From contig JASANZ010002089.1 of NCBI GenBank assembly GCA_030849805.1, forward strand, positions 1 to 44,055: DNA of 44,055 nt, in the 5' to 3' direction. This document shows, piece by piece, positions 17,724-26,359 of this stretch (position 1 is its first letter; every line of letters begins with the position of its first letter). Both the position numbers and the translations under genes were made by a program. The notes beneath the pieces are model-generated. The model saw only the letters and a list, made by a program, of their open reading frames with translations, made no database searches and had not been told where the DNA came from. The DNA is from Sergeia podlipaevii. Taxonomy: Eukaryota; Euglenozoa; Kinetoplastea; Trypanosomatida; Trypanosomatidae.

Positions 17724-18570
17724 GAGTTACTCGGGCTTTGTATAGAGATAGATAAAATGCTCTGTGTGTGCGTATTATGTGTGTGTATGTGCGCACGCTT
17801 CGATGCTTCGCACAAGGTATCAGAGAGTGGGTGCCCTTTCTAGTTATTTGAGAGGGGAAAGTATCCGTGATAACAAAAGCAAAGACAACAACTAAGCAGA
17901 AATTTTTTTTAAAAAAAAAGTACTATAATTTTGTCCCCTTCCTCTTTTTCGTTCGTCTGCCGTTAGTGCTAGAAGGAAAAAATACGGGGAATGAAAAAAA
18001 AAAACAGAATCTGTGAGTCGTATGTACTGAATACTAAAGGATGTACACGCTCACAGAGAGAGACGCACGTATAACAGATAACAATAATGCTGTAAGAGAA
18101 AAAAAAAAACTGGAGCTGGAACAGCTGTTCCTTTCTTTCTTATACTGATCTTGATAATAGTTACACGAGTATATGTACATGTAACGTGTTAGAAAAGGCG
18201 AAACAAGGAGGAAAAAAGACGAGGTGTCATAAGTAGAAGAAAAGAAAAGATGGAAAAAAAGGAAAAAATGCTAAATGCAACTGGATTGCAAAAAATATTT
18301 TGTTAAAAAAGAGGAAGGCATTACAAAACGCACTTTTATTATAGCTTCTTCCAAGAGGTGCTTCTTTTGTTCTAAAGTGTAAAAACACAAGATATTCATC
18401 GCAACTTTCTAAGCCTGCATCTATAAGCGGAGATATATAGATAGATAGATCAGTTTCCATTATTTTCCTTTTCGGCGCTTCTCTCCCCACCACCACCACC
18501 ACCACCACCACGTGCATATGCAGCATTGCACCTTTTGTTTCTTCTTCTTTTCTCTTGTGACCAGTCACAC
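17724..18570. other. Intergenic region between MGRN1-type and coiled-coil genes
   Basis: No gene. The coding strand is ATG-free from 17724 to 18177, with a strong acceptor near 18090. A plus-strand (CAC)n repeat lies at about 18488-18511. Confidence 0.65.
18090..18110 (-). promoter_or_regulatory. Candidate spliced-leader acceptor for the MGRN1-type gene
   Basis: On the minus strand an 11-nt T run followed by CTCTTACAG places AG at 18091-18090. The leader from there to 17723 would be 366 nt and contains no ATG. Confidence 0.55.
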
Positions 18571-21500
18571 TCACTGATACCCGTAGTGGCGCACAGCAGC
18601 GCCGCCTTTACGAACAACGGAAACATCTCCGCCGCTGCCTCGCATGGTGGACGCAATCTGGTTCTTCAAATCGCCAATCTCGTCGTCCAAAGAAGCGAGT
18701 CGTCGCTGCTGCTCTTGTCGAGAAGCAGCGTCACCACCCCGTTCCCCAGTCCTTCTCGGCTTGCTGATAGCACCTGAGAGACTTCGATGAGCAGCACTGG
18801 AAGCTTCTGCTGTTGCTGTTTGTACTGAGGAAGAGGAGGGTGTGATACGGACATGATCCACAGCGAGGCCACCCCCATGGCGGGATGGGCTGCTCAGTCG
18901 ACTTTCCTTGGCGCCTGTCTCTATCACACCAGATTCTTCTAAGCGCTGCAGGAGTGAGACCGCCGCGGCGACGTCCTCCGCACTTGGCATGTGTCCGCTA
19001 CTGTTGCTGTTGACGGTGTTGTAAGTCTTGTGACCATTGGTCTCTCCTCTACTTCTCTCTCTTCTCTCTGCACCAGAGGAAGCAGCAACACCAGCAGTGA
19101 CAGCAAAAGCAGGGGCCACTGGAGCGGCACTATTGACCTCGAAAGCAGTTCGGTATGCCTCGCGCAGCTGAGCCTTGAGCAGCGAGTTTAAATCCAGCAA
19201 CGACTGCTTCTCCCCTGCAAGACCCCGGATGTCTTGCTGAGCAAGACTTAGCTCCTTGCTCAGCTGGTCTCTCTCCCTGAGGAGCACACGCAGGTGTTGC
19301 TCCAGCTGAAGGCACTTGTGTCGCCACACCTCCGACTCCTGCAGGAGATAGTCAGCGTTGCCACCGCCGGCGTTACGCGCCGCTACAGGTAGCGGCAAAG
19401 CTGGTGGAGCGGCAGGAGAGCGGACACGCCCCTTCTGGCTCTGGCGGCGGCGGCTACCACGAGTGCGCTTCACAATATCGTAGTCCTCCTCGCATTCGCT
19501 CCCTCTCTCAGAGGACGTGTGCCTATTCTGCTTGCTCGTGCCGATACTGTTGCTGCTAGTACTGGCAGTGCGCTGGTGATGGCGCCTACTGCGACGGTTC
19601 CTGCGCTCCCGCTCCAGTTCTCGGCCCATGTCTTCGTAAGACTGCCTCAGTAGTGCGTACTCCTCGCGCAGCTGCTGCTGCTGGCGCTGTAGTGCATTGG
19701 TGACTGAGATCGAAGAGGCACCAGTAGGGTATGCGGTAGACCCGAAGCCTGTAGCTGCCACGGTGGCACTAGGCAATCCACTACCCACAGCCGCGCCGCC
19801 AGTCTCGGAGGAAAGCATCAGCTGCGCCCGCATCAGCTCCATTTGATATCGAGCCGCCTCATCTTCCCTTGTCTTCAGGCTGTCCTTCATGCTCTGTGCC
19901 TCCTGCCGCGCGGTGAGTAGCTCTTGCTGAAGCTCCACTACCTTTCTTTGCGTTTCCTTCGCAGATTTGATAAGCGGATCGTTCTGCAGCTCAAGCGTGA
20001 AGTTCGCCACCTGTGCGCGTATCTCGCCATTGGTGCGTTCCAGCTCCATCACCCGCCTTTCCAGTGTTTCTTTCTCAACCCGGAGAGCGTGGAGCAGCTG
20101 GCCTTGACCTCGCTCATCCTGCGAGAGGTGATACTGGTCCTCCAAAGCGCGGCGTGCGGCTTCACTGGCATGCAGCTCGCGGGTCAGCCGAGCCACCTCG
20201 CTCTGCGCACGCTCTTGAATCTCAAAAACCTTGCGCCTCTGCCGCTCCAGATCTCCTGTGGCCTCCTGCAGCTGCCGATCCACCGCGATCTGCTTCTCCT
20301 CAGCGACGGAGGCTTCTTTTCTCGCACGCTCCGCCGTCGTCGCCTCCTCTTCCTTCCACCGCTGTGCCTCTGCGCTGCTGTGTGTGGCTTCAGCGTGCCA
20401 CTTGGAGCTCTCGGTCTGTGCCCGGCTGAGTGCCTGCTTCACCTGCGCAAGCTCCTCGCGCAGGCCACGCACGTCTCGCTCCAGCGCATCCACGGTACTA
20501 GTTTTGGTAGTGAGAGAGAGCTTCAGCGCCTGCTCCGCCTCCCGCCAGCGCCGCTCCTGTTCCGCAGCGGCGGTCTGTGCGGCTGTGTAGCTCGCTCGCA
20601 GCGACTCCACCTCCCGCGCAGCTCTGCTAGCGTCCTCCGTCTTTTGCTGTTTGATGTACTGCAAGCGCTCGTCCGTTTCCACAAGTTGGGCTTGAAGTGA
20701 GGCCTTCTCAAGCTCCAGCTTGGCTGCTCTATGAGACTCTGCCCTTACGGTCTCCTCCACTCCAGCGAGAGAGCGGCCGAGTTGAGCGTGTGACTCGGCA
20801 AAGCGGGCCTCTAGCGACTGAGCTCGTGTCTCGGCCTCGCGAGCAGCCGCGTTGCTCCCCCCTAGTTGCCTCTCGCGGTCTTGAAGCTCAATTTGCAGCA
20901 GACTCACCTTCTCTTCTGCCTTCCGGCACTGTGCCCGTGAGGCTTCTAGTGCCTTGTGGGCCTCCTCTACCTTCGTCTCAAGTTTTGACTGGCTCTGCTC
21001 TAATGTTTGAGCCTTGCGTACGTACTCCTCGTGCAACCTCTGCTTCTGCGCCTCCAGCTCCGCCTCTCGCGACTTCACGGCTTCTGCCAGACGCTTCTCC
21101 TTGGTGGCAAACTCAGCACGCACATTCTGGCCGGCTTCCTCGCGCTCCTCCTCCGCCTTCCGCAGTTTGCTCTGCAGCGCCACATTCTGAGTCTCAGTGC
21201 TCGCAATGCGCTCCTCCATCGTCGCCGCATCGTTTGTCAGCTGCTTCAGCTCTCTATAGAGTCTCTGCAGTTGCCCCGCAGCCTCCTCTAGAGCCGCATC
21301 ACGCTCGCCAATGAGATTGTAGTTAAACTGATAGTCTTCCTCCATCTTGCGCAGTTGGCTACGCAGCTGTGCGAGTTCCTCATCGCGGGCCACCACAGTG
21401 TGCTCGAGAGTGGTAACGCGGTACTCCACGGCGTGTCGCAACTCGCTTTGCTTCTGTTCAATATCAGCATAGTCAATGGTGGACGAGGGCGACGGTGAAG

Positions 21501-22167
21501 CACCGGGAATGCCAGATGGGATGGCAATGGCGCGCGAGTGGGAGTTCGGGGCTGCAGTTGCAATCGAACCCGGTGGAGGTGGAGCCAAGAAGGTCGCTCT
21601 GCCGCTGCCTGCTGGGAGGGCATATGGGTACGCGTCGCTACGAGTCGCCGTCGCAGCAAAGTCGTGCGGTGAGGACGTAGAAGCATTATTGTTGTTGCTT
21701 TTGCCATCCCCGGTGCTCATGCCACGAGTCAGCGGCTGACTAGGGGATGGCGGGGAGATGCCAACACTGCTGGTACCGAGAGCTCTGCTGGGGCTCACAA
21801 ACTGTGATGAAACACCACCGCTGCTTGCGTTGATGATGCGGTCCAAGTCGCTTCTTCGTCGCCGTTGACCCTCATCCGTGTCTGTGACGGAAGAGGCATT
21901 CCCTCCGCGGCTCATCAACGTGGGAGATATAAACTGCTCCTCCTTGGTAGAGCTCGTCCCATCAATGCGCGAGATATCACCAGAGCGATTAATGGCGGCG
22001 CTATTATTGTTGTCGTTGCCGCCGCCGCTGCTATTGGCGTCTCCAGAAGGTGCGCTAGTAGAGAAGAGAGAAGGAACGTGCCTTGATGCGTTAGTAGATG
22101 GCTGAGCACCGGCGCCACTTCCACCTTGTGAAGGAGGAGAAGCACCAGTACTTGTTCCGGTAAACAT
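18571..22167 (-). CDS. Long coiled-coil protein with disordered head, function unknown
   Basis: 1198 residues. Residues 1-220 are Ser/Asn/Gly/Pro-rich and probably disordered. From about 225 to 800 the sequence is a nearly continuous heptad-type coiled coil rich in Glu, Ala, Arg, Gln and Leu, with segments such as ELKQLTNDAATMEERIASTE. After an Arg-rich basic linker (RRNRRSRRHHQR, near residue 880) a second coiled coil follows (about 975-1040, EVWRHKCLQLEQHLRVLLRE). The C-terminal tail is Ser-rich and basic. The layout resembles basal body, paraflagellar or Golgi coiled-coil scaffolds, but coiled coils are poor evidence of orthology, so I give no name. It shows no recognisable similarity to the other coiled-coil protein here beyond composition. 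Confidence 0.85.
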   Translation of the reverse strand: MFTGTSTGASPPSQGGSGAGAQPSTNASRHVPSLFSTSAPSGDANSSGGGNDNNNSAAINRSGDISRIDGTSSTKEEQFISPTLMSRGGNASSVTDTDEGQRRRRSDLDRIINASSGGVSSQFVSPSRALGTSSVGISPPSPSQPLTRGMSTGDGKSNNNNASTSSPHDFAATATRSDAYPYALPAGSGRATFLAPPPPGSIATAAPNSHSRAIAIPSGIPGASPSPSSTIDYADIEQKQSELRHAVEYRVTTLEHTVVARDEELAQLRSQLRKMEEDYQFNYNLIGERDAALEEAAGQLQRLYRELKQLTNDAATMEERIASTETQNVALQSKLRKAEEEREEAGQNVRAEFATKEKRLAEAVKSREAELEAQKQRLHEEYVRKAQTLEQSQSKLETKVEEAHKALEASRAQCRKAEEKVSLLQIELQDRERQLGGSNAAAREAETRAQSLEARFAESHAQLGRSLAGVEETVRAESHRAAKLELEKASLQAQLVETDERLQYIKQQKTEDASRAAREVESLRASYTAAQTAAAEQERRWREAEQALKLSLTTKTSTVDALERDVRGLREELAQVKQALSRAQTESSKWHAEATHSSAEAQRWKEEEATTAERARKEASVAEEKQIAVDRQLQEATGDLERQRRKVFEIQERAQSEVARLTRELHASEAARRALEDQYHLSQDERGQGQLLHALRVEKETLERRVMELERTNGEIRAQVANFTLELQNDPLIKSAKETQRKVVELQQELLTARQEAQSMKDSLKTREDEAARYQMELMRAQLMLSSETGGAAVGSGLPSATVAATGFGSTAYPTGASSISVTNALQRQQQQLREEYALLRQSYEDMGRELERERRNRRSRRHHQRTASTSSNSIGTSKQNRHTSSERGSECEEDYDIVKRTRGSRRRQSQKGRVRSPAAPPALPLPVAARNAGGGNADYLLQESEVWRHKCLQLEQHLRVLLRERDQLSKELSLAQQDIRGLAGEKQSLLDLNSLLKAQLREAYRTAFEVNSAAPVAPAFAVTAGVAASSGAERRERSRGETNGHKTYNTVNSNSSGHMPSAEDVAAAVSLLQRLEESGVIETGAKESRLSSPSRHGGGLAVDHVRITPSSSSVQTATAEASSAAHRSLSGAISKPRRTGERGGDAASRQEQQRRLASLDDEIGDLKNQIASTMRGSGGDVSVVRKGGAAVRHYGYQ

Positions 22168-23037
22168 TCTCTTTGTTTATACTTTTTTTTCCTCCAACTG
22201 TGTTCTAACTCACGCAAGTGCCGGAAAGATAAACAAGTTTTTTTTTTTTAATGGTCTCTATTGAGTATATTGAAGATGTGTGAGTGCTGAAAATTGTGTC
22301 AGTAGTGTTCTACAAAAGAAAAAAAAAGAGAGGGTATAAAAAGCTCCGGTACAGAATGTGGATGATACTTAACTCTATTGGTACGCCCAATGTGTGCGTA
22401 TGAGTATCTACCTAAAAGGAGGGAGAGAGGGGGATCCAGAGGTTGAAGACAGTGTGATAAAGGAAAAAAAAAAATGAGGTGCGATATATTTTCGAGAGAG
22501 AGATATTTAAAAGCATCAAGTAATCAGTTTAAAGGGACTTTTTTTTTATTTAAAAAGCAAAACGAAGTAGCACTTGCCAATTCATTGTCTAGATATATGT
22601 GCTTGTATGTTTGTCTTTGTGTAATAACCAATTTCTCTGGTAAGTCCAGTGCAAAATAATATATAGACAAACGTGCTATATAAAAGAAAAAAAAAACAAT
22701 ACAAGCAAAGAAAAAAAGCGCTACGGGTATACAACACACCAATATTCATAACAACAAAAGAAAAAGAAAAAGATAGCCAGCAACCATTCTTTCAGCAGAC
22801 TGGTCAAAAGGAGATGTATATATATCCACCTTTCCCTCAAAGCCATCCATCTCGTGTTTGAATGATCAAATCGCAACTGTGCAAAGACGCTCACATAAAA
22901 ATATGTATTTTTCTTTTTTGAATAAAAGCACTATCAATTAAAAAAAGGGTAATAAAAGGGTAAATAAGAAAAGTTCTAACGACAAAGGTAGATGTATTCT
23001 TCTTCCTCTCTCTTCTCTTTGTGCTTGTAGCAATCGT
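22168..23037. other. Intergenic region between coiled-coil and Rab5-like genes
   Basis: No gene. The coding strand is ATG-free from 22168 to 22513, with a strong acceptor at 22412. The right half is A/T-rich and forms the Rab5 mRNA 3' flank. Confidence 0.65.
22412..22433 (-). promoter_or_regulatory. Candidate spliced-leader acceptor for the 18571-22167 gene
   Basis: On the minus strand CCCCCTCTCTCCCTCCTTTTAG ends with AG at 22413-22412, giving a 244-nt leader with no ATG. This is one of the cleanest acceptors in the window. Confidence 0.6.
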
Positions 23038-23724
23038 TTAGCAGCAACCACCTCCCGCGGCCTCGCCTCCACCAGGCTGTCGCGCAGGCACCTCCAACGT
23101 ACGAGCGCCGCCCAGCCGCATCCCTGCATTGGTATTGGCTAGTCCATGATCAAGTAGATTAGCCGCGAGGTCCATAAAAAGCGGCTCGATATTTGTGTTA
23201 TCCTTGGCGGACACCTCGTAAAAGCCGGCCACCTCTTCAGCAACTGCAGTAGCTCGTCCATCCTCCGTCTTGACCTGCCGCAGCTGCTCCAGGTCCTTCT
23301 TGTTGCCGACGAGGAAGATAACCAAAGTGGGGTCTGCGTTGGCGCGCAGCTCCTTGATCCACGCCTGTGCCTTGAAGAGGGACTCGCTGTTGGTAATGTC
23401 ATACACCACGAGTGCCCCACACGCGCCGCGGTAGTAGATAGGAGCAAGAGAGCGGTACCGCTCTTGTCCAGCAGTGTCCCAAATGTCAAACTTTAACGAC
23501 CGCTGGGCGGCGCCACCTGCTCCTCCTGCTGGCCCAGCACTGGACGAAGGAAGCGTAACGGTGCGGGAAAGATACGCAGCGCCGATGGTGGTCTCCTGAC
23601 TATTGCTGAACTCATCGCGGACAAAGCGAAGAGAGATGGAGCTCTTCCCTACCGCAGACTCACCGAGCAGAACAATCTTCGCAGCTGCCGCGTCTGCTAG
23701 TCTTGATGAGGGAGCCACCGACAT
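23038..23724 (-). CDS. Rab5-like small GTPase with interswitch insertion
   Basis: 228 residues from the ATG at 23724; the frame upstream starts only at TTG, and this ATG is the first in a 340-nt leader. All G motifs are present: P-loop GESAVGKSS (21-29), switch I with TTIGAAYLS (45-53), WDTAGQE (82-88), NKKD (141-144) and SAK (172-174). TTIGAA and the SLAPIYYRGA stretch after switch II are typical of Rab5, which controls early endosome fusion. The C-terminal CC is the geranylgeranylation site. About 15 Ala/Gly/Ser/Pro residues (around 59-75) are inserted between switch I and WDTAGQE, where Rab5 normally has a short beta turn. Trypanosomatids carry two Rab5 paralogues; I cannot tell which this is. 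Confidence 0.88.
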   Translation of the reverse strand: MSVAPSSRLADAAAAKIVLLGESAVGKSSISLRFVRDEFSNSQETTIGAAYLSRTVTLPSSSAGPAGGAGGAAQRSLKFDIWDTAGQERYRSLAPIYYRGACGALVVYDITNSESLFKAQAWIKELRANADPTLVIFLVGNKKDLEQLRQVKTEDGRATAVAEEVAGFYEVSAKDNTNIEPLFMDLAANLLDHGLANTNAGMRLGGARTLEVPARQPGGGEAAGGGCC

Positions 23725-24624
23725 GTAGAAGAAAGTGTGCCTCTCGACAGTCTGTAATATCTGATATGTATCGTATATCAATGCAGCACTGCAATGAATG
23801 TGACGGCAGTAAATAGGTTTCTTCTTCTGATATATAAAGCTTTTAGTGTATATATAAATATGTGCGAGTGCTAGTAAAGAAAAACCTCAACCGCTTTTGC
23901 CTGCGTTTCCAATAATAATAAAAAGAAGACGATGAAAATTGTGTGTGTGTGTGTGTGTGAAGAATGTTTCTCTAAGCTCGTAGCTCTCCAGAAAACCCAC
24001 AATTGAAGCGTGTACAAAGAAACAAGGAGAGAAAGAGAAAATAGAATGAAGGGAAACAGAGAAGCATTAATTGGTTTTCAATCTACAATAGATAAGAACA
24101 AAAGCACTTTTGGATAGTTGTGTGAACAACAACAAAAAGGAAAAAAAAATGCAGCACTCCGTTTGAGAGCGTAGATGCCTCAAATAATGCATTGCTTGCT
24201 TGTAATTCCGTTTTCACTGTTTATGTAGTTTTCTCGTTCTTTTCATCCTTTGTGAAAATGTCTTCTCTTTTTTTCTTTACTTCTCATTCCTTCCTACTCC
24301 TACACTGCAAGTAAAAGAAAAAAAAGAGTATAATGAAATGATATCGTACAAACTACTCGAGCTCAATGAGACAATCAGAAAAGCAAGTACGCCTTTATCA
24401 TTGTGTAAAAAAAAAAAAAAAAAGAACGCAACTAAAATAAAGCTTAATTGTGTGTCCGCACAAAAGAAAAAGACACTAATAATAATAATAATAATAATAA
24501 TAATAGTAGTAGTAGTAATAATAATAATAGGTAGAATTATCATAGCTTAGCTTTTTGGCAAAAAGACCATCACACGTAGCTCTGAGAGATTCAGTTTTTT
24601 GGTTCCATTGTGCCTCCTTGGCTT
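23725..24624. other. Intergenic region between Rab5-like and AN1 zinc-finger genes
   Basis: No gene. The coding strand is ATG-free from 23725 to 24064. A (GT)n run lies at 23940-23959 and a (TAA)n/(TAG)n microsatellite at 24478-24530. Confidence 0.65.
24478..24530. repeat. (TAA)n/(TAG)n trinucleotide microsatellite
   Basis: TAA units with an internal block of TAG units, read directly. It lies about 95 nt downstream of the AN1 protein stop codon, in its 3' flank. Confidence 0.9.
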
Positions 24625-25767
24625 TTACATTAAGTGGCAATCGTCACCACTGCAGGAACTACTTCGGTGCGCCTTGCCGCTGCTGCTGCTCTTGGTCTTG
24701 CTCTTTGCACTCTTCAGTGCCAGCAAAGCCTCCTCAGGCAATGTAGAAGAAGTAGAAATCACCACGACACTATCTGGCCGCGATACCAACGGGCTCTCCC
24801 CCACCGTTGTAGAAAGTGCCACCGCTGGATACATGGCGGCAGTAGCCCCACTCGGCACCGGCAAGGGCACCACATGTACGCGCCACGCCACGTCCGCCTT
24901 CACCGCTGAAGTGTACTTGGATACCTCATTGATGGCCAAGTCCACCACCCTGCCAAGAACCAGCTGCTTGCTTAAGTGCATGAAGAATGGAGGAACAGGA
25001 ACGTACTTGGCAGCGCTGCTGCTAGGGGCCAGAAGACAGATGAGTGGAGTCACCATATCTTCAGCCAGTTCAGTCTTCTTTCCCGCCGCGGTCCCCTTGG
25101 TATTCGAAGGCGTCGAGAGAAGGTCGGAGATTGACGCAGCAGTGCGATCAGATCTTAACGCCCCAGGTTTCGCTGCGGGAGAAGATGAAATCGCGCCACC
25201 GCCTGTTCCATTGGCCTCCTTGCTGCTTATCACTGGTGGAGGTGTGGACCGTTGCTTTGGGCACGCATGCTTGGCAGGGGTGCGGTGCTCCACGCAGTAC
25301 ACCAGCCCACATAAATCGCAGACAATACGGACCTCCTCCTTGCGGCCACAAGGACCGTACGAGCAGGTATTCTGCGCAGGCATTGCGCCACCTAGTCTTC
25401 GGCCTGCCGTACCACCCGCAAAGTCATTTGTGGCTAGCATGGCCCGGGCAATGCCGCCCACCGGGGCTGCGTGGGAGCCAGCATTGCCGATTACCTGGGG
25501 AACGTCCTTGCAGCCTCGGTCCATGTGTCTTGACACTGCCTCGTCAATGTTCTGACCTGGAAACTCCAGCGGCACCACTCGAGCGCAAAGGGGGCAGCTG
25601 GCCACCACAGCGTTCTTCTTCGCTTCGCAGTGATGAGAGCTTCCAAAAATATGCTGAGAGCAGAACGTCTTTTGGCAGTCTGAGCAACGTGCGGGCAGCA
25701 AGTCAATCTCCGTGCAGCCCTCCAGCTGGCACACGCGGTCATCCTCATCGTGTACGCCTACTTGCAT
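24625..25767 (-). CDS. AN1-type zinc-finger protein (ZFAND family) with ubiquitin-like C-terminus
   Basis: 380 residues. AN1 finger 1 uses C13, C18, C28, C31, C36, H39, H45 and C47. A CPLC...H81...C86 element follows, of the kind found between the fingers in ZFAND2/AIRAP. AN1 finger 2 uses C135, C140, C150, C153, C158, H161, H167 and C169. After a disordered linker, about residues 240-330 (FFMHLSKQLVLGRVVDLAIN) resemble the ubiquitin-like domain at the end of ZFAND1/Cuz1. Such proteins bind Cdc48/p97 or proteasomes, particularly under arsenite or proteotoxic stress. The AN1 fingers are certain; the mixed ZFAND2/ZFAND1 architecture is my reading. Confidence 0.82.
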   Translation of the reverse strand: MQVGVHDEDDRVCQLEGCTEIDLLPARCSDCQKTFCSQHIFGSSHHCEAKKNAVVASCPLCARVVPLEFPGQNIDEAVSRHMDRGCKDVPQVIGNAGSHAAPVGGIARAMLATNDFAGGTAGRRLGGAMPAQNTCSYGPCGRKEEVRIVCDLCGLVYCVEHRTPAKHACPKQRSTPPPVISSKEANGTGGGAISSSPAAKPGALRSDRTAASISDLLSTPSNTKGTAAGKKTELAEDMVTPLICLLAPSSSAAKYVPVPPFFMHLSKQLVLGRVVDLAINEVSKYTSAVKADVAWRVHVVPLPVPSGATAAMYPAVALSTTVGESPLVSRPDSVVVISTSSTLPEEALLALKSAKSKTKSSSSGKAHRSSSCSGDDCHLM

Positions 25768-26359
25768 TTTTGAATAAATATAAAGATATATACGAGAAGA
25801 GAAATATATAGTGGTAACTTGTGTTCAAGCTTCTCTTGATAAAGGGGAAAAGAAAGATAATCTACTTGCTTACATGTATATATGTAGTATGCATTTTTTT
25901 AAAAAAGGGCAAAAAAAAGAATAGAAGGAGATCGTTGTAGTACTTCTCACTGTGACCATTTTTCATCTTTCGTGAATTGACCACACTTTCAGTTGATCTG
26001 CTTTGCGCATGTACAAAAATAGGGTGGGTGGAAGTGCATCAGCTTCGCACTGCTATTCCGTGTTGCAAACAATAATTTATATAATCCTTTTTTTCTTTCT
26101 TTCTTTAATCGAAGGTGTGTCATATTCACTTAAACGATTGTGTGCAAAAAGAAAATTTTTAAAGAAAAGTCATCCAAAGGAACCTCTCGCTCTTCTCCAA
26201 AATCCGCGTTTTAAAATGGGCCACCTACGGCTCCGTTATCGTCGGCTCGCCGCATCACACCCCTCCATTGTGCCATGCTTGAGACATGTATGGTGTCGTG
26301 GTTGTTCATTTTCTCCCCAAACTCCTCCTCATACTATCTACTTCCGCTAATTGGGCACT
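25768..26359. other. Intergenic region between AN1 and NSUN2-like genes
   Basis: No gene seen. A plausible acceptor for the AN1 gene lies at 25835. The remainder is A/T-rich, with a less biased stretch at 26200-26350 next to the NSUN2 stop that I read as 3' UTR. Confidence 0.55.
25835..25858 (-). promoter_or_regulatory. Candidate spliced-leader acceptor for the AN1 zinc-finger gene
   Basis: On the minus strand CTTTCTTTTCCCCTTTATCAAG places AG at 25836-25835, with a 67-nt leader. The first upstream ATG lies beyond it, at about 25873. Confidence 0.45.

Noticed and set aside
19924..20700. 258-codon open frame on the plus strand
   Set aside because: Antisense to the coiled-coil gene; it reflects codon bias of the Glu/Leu/Ala-rich coding strand.
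24599..25555. 318-codon open frame on the plus strand
   Set aside because: It lies antisense to the AN1 zinc-finger gene, whose Cys/His spacing is unmistakable; the frame is a shadow of GC-rich coding sequence.
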